Source of the DNA: an uncultured Collinsella sp.
GTDB taxonomy: Bacteria; Actinomycetota; Coriobacteriia; Coriobacteriales; Coriobacteriaceae
Direction: 5' to 3'
Length of the DNA: 7,950 nt
Assembly (NCBI GenBank): GCA_900553935.1
Contig: USFK01000059.1
Coordinates: 1 to 7,950 of the forward strand
Shown here: piece by piece, positions 1 to 6,847 of the stretch
Layout: each line of letters opens with the position of its first letter
Position numbering within the stretch: the first letter of the stretch is position 1
The notes under the pieces: model-generated
What the model saw: only the letters and a program-made list of their open reading frames with translations
What the model was told of the DNA's origin: nothing
The model's database searches: none
Translations under genes and position numbers: made by a program

Positions 1-171
1 TTTCAATGGCACGGGCTATGGGCGTATATCCTTTTGCCACCGAGGCTGCCGCGAGTCAACGAGGCGCTCTTTGACCTGGTGGGAGACACCGTTATCGAAT
101 TCGGCGCGGCAGGACCGCAAATTATCGAGGATTACGAAGCAGACGTGAGAGGATACCTAGACTATGAGTGA
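1..171 (+). CDS. C-terminal end of a TerB-C domain-like protein (partial, probably frameshifted)
   Basis: The gene enters from the left edge and stops at TGA 169-171. In the terminal frame the last residues include VNEALFDLVGDTVIEF and IIEDYEADVRGYLDYE, a pattern I associate with the end of the TerB-C domain found in TerB-N/TerB-C proteins of tellurite-resistance-linked systems. The first 18 or so codons of this frame (FQWHGLWAYILLPPRLPR) do not look like that domain, whereas the +2-shifted frame from position 3 reads MARAMGVYPFATEAAA before stopping at 72-74, which does. A single-base frame change around 45-60 would join the two halves, so the gene is either broken or contains a sequence error. 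Its stop overlaps the start of the ATPase gene by 8 bases, so the two are translationally coupled and probably work together. The family call rests on a short tail plus the neighbourhood and is moderate; function is unknown beyond a suspected role in stress or phage defence. Confidence 0.58.
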   Translation, partial: FQWHGLWAYILLPPRLPRVNEALFDLVGDTVIEFGAAGPQIIEDYEADVRGYLDYE

Positions 172-1459
172 TATCGCATCCGCAGCACCCCGCGTGCCCA
201 AGCGCGTCGCCGCCGTCATTCTCAACTCACTCAAGGGCGGCGTGGTCCCGCGCATCGGCCTTCCCTACATCACCGTAGGGCGCGAGGTCGAGATCCGCGC
301 CCTGCTCACCGATCTGAGTCTCATCGCCGACGGTGGCGCGAGCTTCCGCTTTCTGGTCGGTCGTTACGGCGCCGGCAAGAGCTTTTTGCTCCAGACCATC
401 CGCACGCACGCCATGGGCGAGGGATTCGTCGTCGCTGATGCCGACCTGTCGCCCGAGCGCCGCCTGCAAGGCGGTCAGGGGCAGGGCCTTGCCACCTACC
501 GCGAGCTCATCCGCAACATATCGACCAAGACGCGCCCCGAGGGCGGCGCGCTCAACCTTATCCTGGACCGCTGGGTCGCCTCGTGTGCCGAGGCCGACGA
601 GTCTGCCGTCAATGCTCAACTCGCTCCACTCGAAGGGATGGTCCACGGCTTTGACTTTGTCCGCATGCTCCGCCGTTATCGCACGGCCGTCTCGGAGGGT
701 GACGAAGAAGCTATGAGTCGCGTGACCAAATGGATTCGTGGCGAGTACCGCACCAAGAGCGAGGCACGCGCCGAGCTGGGCTCCTCGACCATCATCAGCG
801 ACGACGACTGGTACGACTACGTTAAGCTCATTGCGCGCTTTTTGGTCTGCAGCGGCTACAAGGGCATGCTGGTACTCATCGACGAGCTCGTGAATCTGTA
901 CAAGATTCCCAACGCGATCACGCGACAGTACAACTACGAGAAAATCCTAACGATGTACAACGACACGCTCCAGGGCAAAGCGCAGTACCTGGGCGTGATC
1001 ATGGGCGGCACGCCAACCTCCATCGAAGACCGTCGCCGCGGCGTGTTCTCCTACGAGGCCCTGCGCAGCCGACTCGCTCAGGGTCGTTTTGCGCGCGATG
1101 ATCTCAAAGACATGCTCGCGCCCATCATCCGTCTGCAGCCGCTCACCTACGAGGAGCTGCTGGTGCTCATCGAAAAGCTCATGCAAATTCACGCCGGCTA
1201 CTTTGGCTGGACGCCCACGCTTACCGAGAACGACTTGGTGGACTTCCTCAAGATTGAGTTTGGCCGCGTGGGGGCCGACACGCATCTGACGCCCCGCGAG
1301 GTCATCCGCGACTTTATCGAACTGCTCGATATCCTGTGTCAAAACCCCGATGCTAACGTGGCAGAGCTGCTGCAAAGCGTCGGCGGCGACGCGCTGGCGC
1401 CAGCCAACGAATCGCCCGCATCATCCGACACACGCAACTTCGCCGAGTTCACCATCTAA
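164..1459 (+). CDS. BrxD-like P-loop ATPase (BREX system ATP-binding domain, DUF2791)
   Basis: This 431-residue cytoplasmic protein is a complete ATPase of the BREX ATP-binding family. Seen directly: a Walker A motif GRYGAGKS at residues 66-73, a Walker B strand LVLIDE at 236-241 with Asp240/Glu241 as metal and catalytic acids, a sensor-like strand GVIMGGTPTSIED at 277-289, and an Arg-rich stretch near 290-303 that could supply an arginine finger. There is no signal peptide or membrane segment. The last 20 residues are Ser/Ala/Pro-rich and look disordered. ATG 164 is supported by AGAGGA at 148-153, 10 bases upstream, and by the 8-base overlap with the preceding stop. Relatives (BrxD) occur in type 2 BREX (Pgl) phage-resistance islands next to the Lhr-like helicase BrxHI, exactly the pairing here. 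I infer that it powers or gates the adjacent helicase; the substrate is unknown. Family assignment is confident, biological role is not. Confidence 0.85.
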   Translation: MSDIASAAPRVPKRVAAVILNSLKGGVVPRIGLPYITVGREVEIRALLTDLSLIADGGASFRFLVGRYGAGKSFLLQTIRTHAMGEGFVVADADLSPERRLQGGQGQGLATYRELIRNISTKTRPEGGALNLILDRWVASCAEADESAVNAQLAPLEGMVHGFDFVRMLRRYRTAVSEGDEEAMSRVTKWIRGEYRTKSEARAELGSSTIISDDDWYDYVKLIARFLVCSGYKGMLVLIDELVNLYKIPNAITRQYNYEKILTMYNDTLQGKAQYLGVIMGGTPTSIEDRRRGVFSYEALRSRLAQGRFARDDLKDMLAPIIRLQPLTYEELLVLIEKLMQIHAGYFGWTPTLTENDLVDFLKIEFGRVGADTHLTPREVIRDFIELLDILCQNPDANVAELLQSVGGDALAPANESPASSDTRNFAEFTI

Positions 1460-1500
1460 CCTGCCAAATAGGGACAGGTTTATTTTGGCAGGTTTTATCT
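1459..1500 (+). terminator. Hairpin with T-tract after the ATPase gene, possible intrinsic terminator
   Basis: The left arm 1459-1470 (ACCTGCCAAATA) pairs with 1481-1493 (TATTTTGGCAGGT), giving 12 base pairs with one bulged T at 1483 and a 10-base loop (GGGACAGGTT). The right arm runs into TTTTATCT. The arm begins on the last base of the ATPase stop codon. It has the form of a Rho-independent terminator, though the T-tract is short and interrupted, so it may only partly reduce transcription into the helicase gene. It could also be a copy of a dispersed palindromic intergenic repeat. Confidence 0.55.
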
Positions 1501-1505
1501 GGGCA
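1475..1505 (+). repeat. Imperfect tandem direct repeat inside the hairpin region
   Basis: CAGGTTTATTTTGGCA at 1475-1490 is followed, sharing its last two bases, by CAGGTTTTATCTGGGCA at 1489-1505. The units match at nearly all positions allowing one inserted base and one or two substitutions. The first unit also supplies part of the hairpin loop and its right arm. Two units could be a protein-binding site or a remnant of a duplicated repeat; nothing else in the window resembles them. Confidence 0.45.
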
Positions 1506-1565
1506 AACGTTGAGGCGGTAATGCAGCAAACCCTTGGCCACCGCGTTAAGAGGTTCGTATTTGAG

Positions 1566-1571
1566 AGGAGG
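1566..1571 (+). promoter_or_regulatory. Ribosome binding site that decides the helicase GTG start
   Basis: AGGAGG at 1566-1571 lies 4 bases before GTG 1576. It is the only strong Shine-Dalgarno sequence in this gap, and it favours GTG 1576 over the in-frame TTG at 1534, whose extra residues show no similarity to the helicase family. The remaining gap 1506-1565 holds no convincing promoter. Confidence 0.75.
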
Positions 1572-1575
1572 CCCC

Positions 1576-4020
1576 GTGAACGCCTTTGACCGATATGCTC
1601 CGTTTATCCAAGACTTCATCTACTCCCACGATTGGGAGAGTCTGCGCTCTATCCAGGTTGCAGCGGCAGACGCCATCTTTAACACGCAAGACAATGTGCT
1701 CCTGACGGCATCCACGGCTTCCGGCAAAACCGAGGCAGCCTTCTTTCCCATCCTGACCGAGTTTTGGGAGAACCCGCCCGCGAGCGTGGGCGCCCTCTAC
1801 ATCGGCCCCCTCAAAGCGCTCATCAATGATCAGTTCGTCCGTCTCAACGACCTCTGCGAAGAGGCCGATATCCCTGTCTGGCACTGGCATGGCGATGTCT
1901 CGCAGTCGCACAAGGCTAAGCTCATCAAAAAACCGAGCGGCATCTTGCAGATTACACCCGAGTCGCTCGAGGCGCTCCTGATCCATAAGCACATGGCGAT
2001 CCCGCGCATGTTTTGCGACCTGCGCTACGTGGTCATCGATGAGGTCCACTCGCTCATGCGCGGCGACCGTGGCGGGCAGACGCTCTGCCTTATCGAGCGG
2101 CTCTCGCGCATGGCCGGCGTGCAGCCTCGACGCATTGGCCTTTCGGCCACCATCGGCGACCCCGAGCGCACGGGCGCTTTTCTCTCACAGGGAACGGGGC
2201 GCAACTGCGTTATCCCCCGCTTTGAAGAACCGCGTCGCGTGTGGCGCATCTCCATGGAGCACTTCTACAACTCGGGCCCCCAGGCACAGCAGCGGGGATT
2301 CATGGGCACAGGTCCGCAGGAAGCCGAGGTGCTTGCTTGCGAGCGTATTGAGACGGCGGCGCCCGCGGCGCTGCCCGCATCCGGACAAGACATGTGCCAC
2401 AGCGGACGGCTTACACAGGAAGAACACCGTCAACGTCGTGAGCAGGCGCGGGGCAAGGCCGCTCCCAAAGACCGTCGCACTTCCTCGGCCCCCGAGGGCG
2501 AAGTCGACATCCCACGAGCGACCGAGCAGGCGCTTCTCAACCCCACCGACACGGCGCCCGACAACGCCGACCCCGGCATGGGCTATATCTTCGAACACAC
2601 CCGCGGCCGCAAATGCCTGGTCTTTGCCAACTCGCGCGAGGAGGCAGAGGCCGTATGCTCCATGCTGCGTAGCTACTGCGAGAGCCGGCACGAGCCCGAC
2701 CGCTTTCTCATCCACCACGGCAATCTTTCGGCATCGCTGCGCGAGACGGCAGAAGAGCTCATGCGCGACGAGGAACAGGCACAGACGACCGTCACCACCT
2801 CTACGCTGGAGCTCGGTATCGATATCGGCCGCCTGGAGCGCGCCTTCCAGATTGACGCGCCGTTTACCGTCAGCTCCTTTTTGCAGCGCATGGGGCGCAC
2901 AGGCCGTCGCGATCTTCCGCCCGAGATGTGGTTTGTCATGCGCGAGGAAGAGCCCGAGCCGCGCACGATGATGCCCGAAACCATTCCCTGGAAGCTCCTG
3001 CAGGGTATCGCGCTCGTACAACTCTATCGCGAGGAAAAGTGGGTCGAGCCACCCGAGCTCGATCGTCTCCCCTACAGCCTGCTCTATCACCAGACTATGT
3101 CGACCCTCGCCAGCACCGGCGAGCTCACGCCGGCCGAACTTGCCCAGCGCGTGCTCACGCTCAGCTATTTCCACCGTGTCTCGGCAGACGATTACCGTGT
3201 GCTGCTACGTCACCTCATTAAGATCGACCATATCCAGGTCACCGAAGGTGGCGGGCTCATCGTGGGTCTCGCGGGCGAGCGCATCATCAACAACTTTAAG
3301 TTCTACGCCGTGTTCCAGGAAAACGAGGAGTTCACCGTTCGCAGCGAGTCGGCCGAGTTGGGCACGATCGTCAATCCGCCACCGCCCGGTGAGCGCATCG
3401 CCATCGCCGGACACTGCTGGATTGTCGAGGAAGTGGACTGGAGGCGCCACACCGTCTTTGCCACGCAGGTCAAGGGCCGGGTGCCGGCCTACTTTGGCGA
3501 CTGCCCCGGCGACATCAATACACACGTACTCGAGCGCATGCGCAAGGCGCTCAACGAGCACGCGGCATATCCGTACCTTATGGGTAACGCACGGGCCCGC
3601 TTAGCACAGGCTCGTCATACGGCCGAGATTTCGGGTGCGGGAACCAAGCCGCTCATCAACCTGGGCGGCGATACCTGGGTGCTCTTCCCCTGGCTGGGCA
3701 GCTACGCCTTTTTGGCGCTCGAGCGCATGCTCAAGATTAAATGTGCCGCGGAGCTGGGCCTTCGCGGACTCGACTCGTCACGCCCGTACTTTATGCAGTT
3801 TAAGATGAAGGCCGACGAGGAGACGTTCTTTGAGGTGCTCGCCGCCGAGGCCGAGAAGGACTTCGATCCCATCGAGCTCGTCTATCCTGGCGAGGTGCCT
3901 TACTTTGACCGCTACGACGAGTTTGTTCCCGAAGAGCTCGTGCGCAAGGGCTTTGCCGAAGGCGTGCTCGACATAGAGGGCATGAAGCAGCGTGTCCGCA
4001 GCTGGTGCGACCACGCCTAG
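1576..4020 (+). CDS. Lhr-like DEAD/DEAH superfamily 2 helicase (BrxHI-like)
   Basis: This 814-residue protein is an ATP-dependent nucleic-acid helicase of the Lhr-like group. With the GTG start, motif I is TASTASGKT at residues 44-52, motif Ia follows at about 75-83 (YIGPLKALI), motif II is DEVH at 155-158, motif III SAT at 190-192, motif V TSTLELGIDIG at 408-418 and motif VI QRMGRTGRR at 437-445; a Q-motif-like Gln sits at 27. All catalytic residues are present. A low-complexity, charged Ala/Pro/Arg-rich insert (about 255-335) separates the two RecA-like domains. The region after 465 should hold the winged-helix and beta-rich accessory domains typical of Lhr cores; it is shorter than full-length Lhr (about 1,400-1,500 residues). 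Together with the BrxD-like ATPase just upstream it resembles the brxD-brxHI pair of type 2 BREX. I infer a role in DNA remodelling during defence or stress. The gene ends 28 bases from a convergent gene. The helicase call is certain; the subgroup is likely. Confidence 0.88.
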   Translation: MNAFDRYAPFIQDFIYSHDWESLRSIQVAAADAIFNTQDNVLLTASTASGKTEAAFFPILTEFWENPPASVGALYIGPLKALINDQFVRLNDLCEEADIPVWHWHGDVSQSHKAKLIKKPSGILQITPESLEALLIHKHMAIPRMFCDLRYVVIDEVHSLMRGDRGGQTLCLIERLSRMAGVQPRRIGLSATIGDPERTGAFLSQGTGRNCVIPRFEEPRRVWRISMEHFYNSGPQAQQRGFMGTGPQEAEVLACERIETAAPAALPASGQDMCHSGRLTQEEHRQRREQARGKAAPKDRRTSSAPEGEVDIPRATEQALLNPTDTAPDNADPGMGYIFEHTRGRKCLVFANSREEAEAVCSMLRSYCESRHEPDRFLIHHGNLSASLRETAEELMRDEEQAQTTVTTSTLELGIDIGRLERAFQIDAPFTVSSFLQRMGRTGRRDLPPEMWFVMREEEPEPRTMMPETIPWKLLQGIALVQLYREEKWVEPPELDRLPYSLLYHQTMSTLASTGELTPAELAQRVLTLSYFHRVSADDYRVLLRHLIKIDHIQVTEGGGLIVGLAGERIINNFKFYAVFQENEEFTVRSESAELGTIVNPPPPGERIAIAGHCWIVEEVDWRRHTVFATQVKGRVPAYFGDCPGDINTHVLERMRKALNEHAAYPYLMGNARARLAQARHTAEISGAGTKPLINLGGDTWVLFPWLGSYAFLALERMLKIKCAAELGLRGLDSSRPYFMQFKMKADEETFFEVLAAEAEKDFDPIELVYPGEVPYFDRYDEFVPEELVRKGFAEGVLDIEGMKQRVRSWCDHA

Positions 4021-4035
4021 GACCAGTCTTTTTTT
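4001..4035 (+). terminator. Weak hairpin plus T7 at the helicase 3' end
   Basis: CTGGT at 4002-4006 pairs with ACCAG at 4022-4026, extended by a G-T wobble (4001/4027), with a 15-base loop that spans the last codons and the TAG stop; a run of seven T follows at 4029-4035. The stem is short, so termination efficiency is doubtful, but the T run is the only one in this 28-base convergent gap. I see no matching terminator for the opposite-strand gene. Confidence 0.38.
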
Positions 4036-4048
4036 GGGACGGGGAGAC

Positions 4049-4927
4049 TTACTTGTCGTGGAGGGCCGCGCCGAGGAAGTCAGCATCGAAGGGCACGGCT
4101 TCGGCAAAGGTGTAGTCGCCGTCGCTGGCGATGAGCAGGTAGTTCTCCTCGCCACCGAACTCCGCATCGCCACACGGGACCACCCAGGCATGGGCGAACA
4201 CCTCGAGCGCCGTGGCTGCGCAATCGCGCAGGAACGTCACGTCGCTCCCCTCGTTCGCGCTCACGATATTGGCCGCATAGATACCGCCGGGGTTCAGGCT
4301 GCCCCGCACCAAACGCATCGCCTCAACCGTCGCCAGCTCGCGTACGGGCTCGGCACCGCCAAAGCAATCGCTCACGACCACGTCGTAGCGACGATGCCCC
4401 ACGCTCGTCACGCCCAGGTACGAACGCGCCTCGGCGGTAATCACCCGCAGGCGATCGCCCGCCGTACGCTCCAGCTCGTCTAGGTAGAACCAACGACGCG
4501 CTAGACGTGTAATCTCGGCATCGTACTCAATGACGTCCATGCGCAAACTCTCATGCAACATCAGCGCGAACTTGGGATAGGCAAACCCGCCGCCGCCCAG
4601 CATAAGCATGCGGTCGATGCCATGACCATAAGCGTCACGCATTGCGCCCTCGGCCTCAAACACGTCGTCAAACGCACGATAGTACGCAAAGACGGGCTCC
4701 GCCCAACGTTCGCCAACGTAGCTTGCGCTTTGGTAGACGCCGCCTTGCACCAATACGCGGACTTCGTCGCCGTTATCATCGTGCACGCGTTTCACACGCG
4801 CCAACCCATTGCGGGTTCGCGCAACCTGCAGACAGGCAGCACGAACAGCGACGGCGGCCGCGCCAAGCGCCGCGGCTCCCAGAGCAACGCCGGCAACGAC
4901 GCCAGCAGAAACACTCGGCTTGTTCAT
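4049..4927 (-). CDS. Membrane-anchored spermidine synthase-like / class I SAM methyltransferase-fold protein
   Basis: This 292-residue protein has a Rossmann fold of the spermidine synthase type. Seen directly: an N-terminal Ala/Val/Gly-rich hydrophobic stretch (residues 8-32) without an obvious lipobox, probably a membrane anchor; a glycine loop MLMLGGGGFAYP at 107-118; an acidic end of strand 2 (EYD, 134-136), which in the family binds the ribose of the nucleoside cofactor; and YDVVVSDCFGG at 181-191 at the strand-4 position. Enzymatic spermidine synthases are cytosolic and carry specific Asp residues for the polyamine; those are not evident, so the substrate is open. Bacterial homologues are usually annotated as spermidine synthase or fused MFS/spermidine synthase, but no transporter part is present. 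The ATG directly follows the elp3 TAA (TAAATG), and AAAGGAG at 4934-4940 inside elp3 provides the ribosome binding site, so the two genes form an operon. A catalytic polyamine role is not supported; a methyl- or aminopropyltransferase is possible. Confidence 0.75.
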   Translation of the reverse strand: MNKPSVSAGVVAGVALGAAALGAAAVAVRAACLQVARTRNGLARVKRVHDDNGDEVRVLVQGGVYQSASYVGERWAEPVFAYYRAFDDVFEAEGAMRDAYGHGIDRMLMLGGGGFAYPKFALMLHESLRMDVIEYDAEITRLARRWFYLDELERTAGDRLRVITAEARSYLGVTSVGHRRYDVVVSDCFGGAEPVRELATVEAMRLVRGSLNPGGIYAANIVSANEGSDVTFLRDCAATALEVFAHAWVVPCGDAEFGGEENYLLIASDGDYTFAEAVPFDADFLGAALHDK

Positions 4928-6835
4928 TTAGAGCTCCTTTTGCAGATAGAGTCCATGGTCGTAAAAACCCAAATGGCGATAGTACTCGCGCGTACCAATC
5001 GCGCTGATCACGTTGACGCGCGTATAACCCGCATCCCGGGCAATCTCGCACGCACGCTCTACGAGCAAACGCCCCAATCCATGGTGCTGGGCTGCCTGGC
5101 CCTGATCCCCCACGCGCGCCGCCATGCCATACACGTGCACCTCGCGAATCATTGCCTCCTCCGGCCCCGTCGGCAACTCGTCCGCATGCGCGGCAACAAA
5201 CGAACGGTCGGGCAGCGACAGGCGCAAAAAGCCGGCAATCTTGCCTTCGGGCGTCACCCACTGCAAAAAGCGCTCGTAAGTCAACGGCGTCTCGTACGCT
5301 ACTTCCTCGTCAAGGGTCAACTCATCCAGGTCGGCACCCGCGGTACTGATCTCGCGATAGCGAATCTCACGCACCGTCGCACCGTCACCCCGAGCAGCCA
5401 GGCGGTTCTCAACGAGCTGACGCAGGTTAGGCTTCTTGTTGCCCACCATGATGTCGTCGGAACTAAAGTCGCGAATCATGCGGCTAATGCGGCAGAACGC
5501 CGGCGTCACCACGATGTCGTCGGCCAATACATCGAGCAGCTCTTCCTCGGTATAGGGGCGCCACTCGCCACGCTCGTAACAACCCACCAGGCGCGAACCC
5601 TCGATGAGCGCACACGGGTAGACCTTGACCTCGTCGGGCATAAACGCGCCATCGGTCATAAAGCGCTCGTAGTCGCGCTTGTCCCCCTCGGGCGTGGCGC
5701 CCAGCAAGTTGAGCATAAAATGCGCGTGGATTTTAAAGCCAAACAGGCGCGCGAGCGAAAACGCCCGCTCGATCTGCGCCAACGAAATGCGACGTTCGTT
5801 GATATCGAGCAAATGCTGGTCGAGGCTCTGGATACCCATCTGAATCTTGGTGCAGCCCAGGCGGCGGATAAGCGTAAGCGCCTGCGGCGTTACGGCATCG
5901 GGGCGTGTCTCGATAACGAGCCCCACCACGCGATGCTTCGCCGTCTCGTTGATGCGCTGCTGCCGCTCAAGCTCTTTCATCGTCGCCGTCTGCCACTCGG
6001 CGACCTCGCCCCACGGCGTGCCGGGGCCGTACAGACAACGCACCGCGCGGTTATAGCCGCCCACGGCAGCATCCACACGCCCCTGCTCGTCGGCAACGCC
6101 GGCAGCGAGCTTGGCCTCGTCTGTCGCAATGCCGGCAGCCCGATAGCGCTCGCGGCGCTCTGTTACCACCGGCGGCAGGGCATCGGCGGGGGCATCATCG
6201 AGCAGGCGCCCTGCCTCGGCACGGCTGATGCCGGGACGCGCCAACATGGGGTTTGCCGCCACGCCGGCGACGGCATCGTCATTGAGCGCACGGAAGAGCT
6301 CCGACATAAACCATGCCTGATACCCTTGCGGATAGTCGCTCCAGGTACCACCGAGCACGATGAGCTCTATCTTGTCGGTCGCATGCCCCATCTGCGAAAG
6401 CGCCGTCAAACGGGCACTCACCTGCAGATACGGATCGAAGCAGTTTTGCTCCGCACGGGCGCACGCCGGCTCAGCGTGCAGATAGCTCTTGGGCATGCGC
6501 AGATCGTTGGGACAAAATAGGCAATCGCCCGAGCATGGCCAAGGCTTGGTGATAACGGTAATGGTCGCCACGCCCGAAGCCGTGCGGCGCGGCTTCATGC
6601 GCAGCACCTGCAGCAGTTGGCGTTCCAGATCGGCATCGACATTCCACGCAGCCCACCGAGCCGACTCCTCACGTTTAACCCGCTGGTAGAACGGCAGCAG
6701 ACGGCGCTTGGCCAAATCGCGTTTGTCGGCACCCTCACGGCGCGCCTCGGCATGTATCAGTTTGACGAGCGCCTTGTCGTCCACGGTCTCACCGCGACGC
6801 AGAGCCTCGAGTATGTTCAAGATAATCTGTTCCAT
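4928..6835 (-). CDS. elp3: Elp3 tRNA uridine-34 carboxymethyl-modifying radical SAM/acetyltransferase
   Basis: This 635-residue cytosolic enzyme is a bacterial Elp3. The family uses acetyl-CoA and radical S-adenosylmethionine chemistry to start carboxymethyl-type modification at C5 of the wobble uridine (U34) of tRNAs. Seen directly: a basic N-terminal region (1-85) fitting tRNA binding; the iron-sulfur cluster motif CSGDCLFC with Cys101, Cys105 and Cys108; the family pattern LGGTWSDYPQGYQAWF at 161-176; VIETRPD at 307-313; IQMGIQSLD at 331-339; and a C-terminal acetyltransferase domain with REVHVYG (564-570), an acetyl-CoA loop QHHGLG (583-588) and REYYRHLGF (616-624). An Ala-rich segment of some 75 residues (about 186-262) is inserted between the GGT motif and NETAKHR. 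No other Elongator subunit is nearby, as usual in bacteria. Start ATG 6833-6835 lacks a clear Shine-Dalgarno sequence and may be leaderless. It is cotranscribed with the downstream spermidine-synthase-fold gene. Identification is very confident. Confidence 0.95.
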   Translation of the reverse strand: MEQIILNILEALRRGETVDDKALVKLIHAEARREGADKRDLAKRRLLPFYQRVKREESARWAAWNVDADLERQLLQVLRMKPRRTASGVATITVITKPWPCSGDCLFCPNDLRMPKSYLHAEPACARAEQNCFDPYLQVSARLTALSQMGHATDKIELIVLGGTWSDYPQGYQAWFMSELFRALNDDAVAGVAANPMLARPGISRAEAGRLLDDAPADALPPVVTERRERYRAAGIATDEAKLAAGVADEQGRVDAAVGGYNRAVRCLYGPGTPWGEVAEWQTATMKELERQQRINETAKHRVVGLVIETRPDAVTPQALTLIRRLGCTKIQMGIQSLDQHLLDINERRISLAQIERAFSLARLFGFKIHAHFMLNLLGATPEGDKRDYERFMTDGAFMPDEVKVYPCALIEGSRLVGCYERGEWRPYTEEELLDVLADDIVVTPAFCRISRMIRDFSSDDIMVGNKKPNLRQLVENRLAARGDGATVREIRYREISTAGADLDELTLDEEVAYETPLTYERFLQWVTPEGKIAGFLRLSLPDRSFVAAHADELPTGPEEAMIREVHVYGMAARVGDQGQAAQHHGLGRLLVERACEIARDAGYTRVNVISAIGTREYYRHLGFYDHGLYLQKEL

Positions 6836-6841
6836 GTCCCC

Positions 6842-6847
6842 ATTGTA
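6842..6847 (-). promoter_or_regulatory. Candidate -10 box for leaderless elp3 transcription
   Basis: Read on the minus strand, TACAAT occupies 6847 to 6842, followed by GGGGAC and then the elp3 ATG at 6835. If transcription starts on the A of ATG, the box lies at -12 to -7, the classic placement for actinobacterial leaderless genes. No good -35 hexamer is visible 16-18 bases upstream, where the sequence is part of a GC-rich hairpin. Confidence 0.5.

Noticed and set aside
1534..1575. TTG start giving a 14-residue longer helicase
   Set aside because: No ribosome binding site at suitable distance, while AGGAGG fits GTG 1576.
1521..1589. 22-codon ORF (starting MQQTLGHRVK) before the helicase, a possible leader peptide overlapping its GTG start
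   Set aside because: Only a weak GAGG lies upstream, the composition is Arg-rich, and there is no attenuator-like codon run; not enough to call a gene.
2039..2971. 310-codon plus-strand frame overlapping the helicase
   Set aside because: Ser/Arg/Pro-rich composition with no domain, out of frame with a helicase whose motifs are complete on both sides.
2185..3174. 329-codon open frame on the minus strand inside the helicase gene
   Set aside because: It lies wholly opposite conserved helicase motifs, has no ribosome binding site I can identify and no family features; a shadow frame.
1..4020. Complete type 2 BREX (Pgl) system
   Set aside because: Only BrxD-like and BrxHI-like genes are visible; PglX, PglZ, PglW and PglY are absent from the window, so a full BREX call is not supported.
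4021..4048. Terminator for the minus-strand spermidine-synthase-fold gene in the convergent gap
   Set aside because: The minus strand has an A run, not a T run here, and only a 5-bp AGTCT/AGACT pairing; no usable intrinsic terminator in that direction.
3992..4483. 163-codon plus-strand frame across the convergent junction
   Set aside because: It overlaps the helicase end and then runs antisense to the spermidine-synthase-fold gene; no start signal or family match.
4553..6520. 655-codon open frame on the plus strand opposite elp3 and the following gene
   Set aside because: It is antisense to two well-supported genes, spans their junction, and its protein is His/Arg/Ala-rich without a recognisable domain, typical of a shadow frame in GC-rich DNA.
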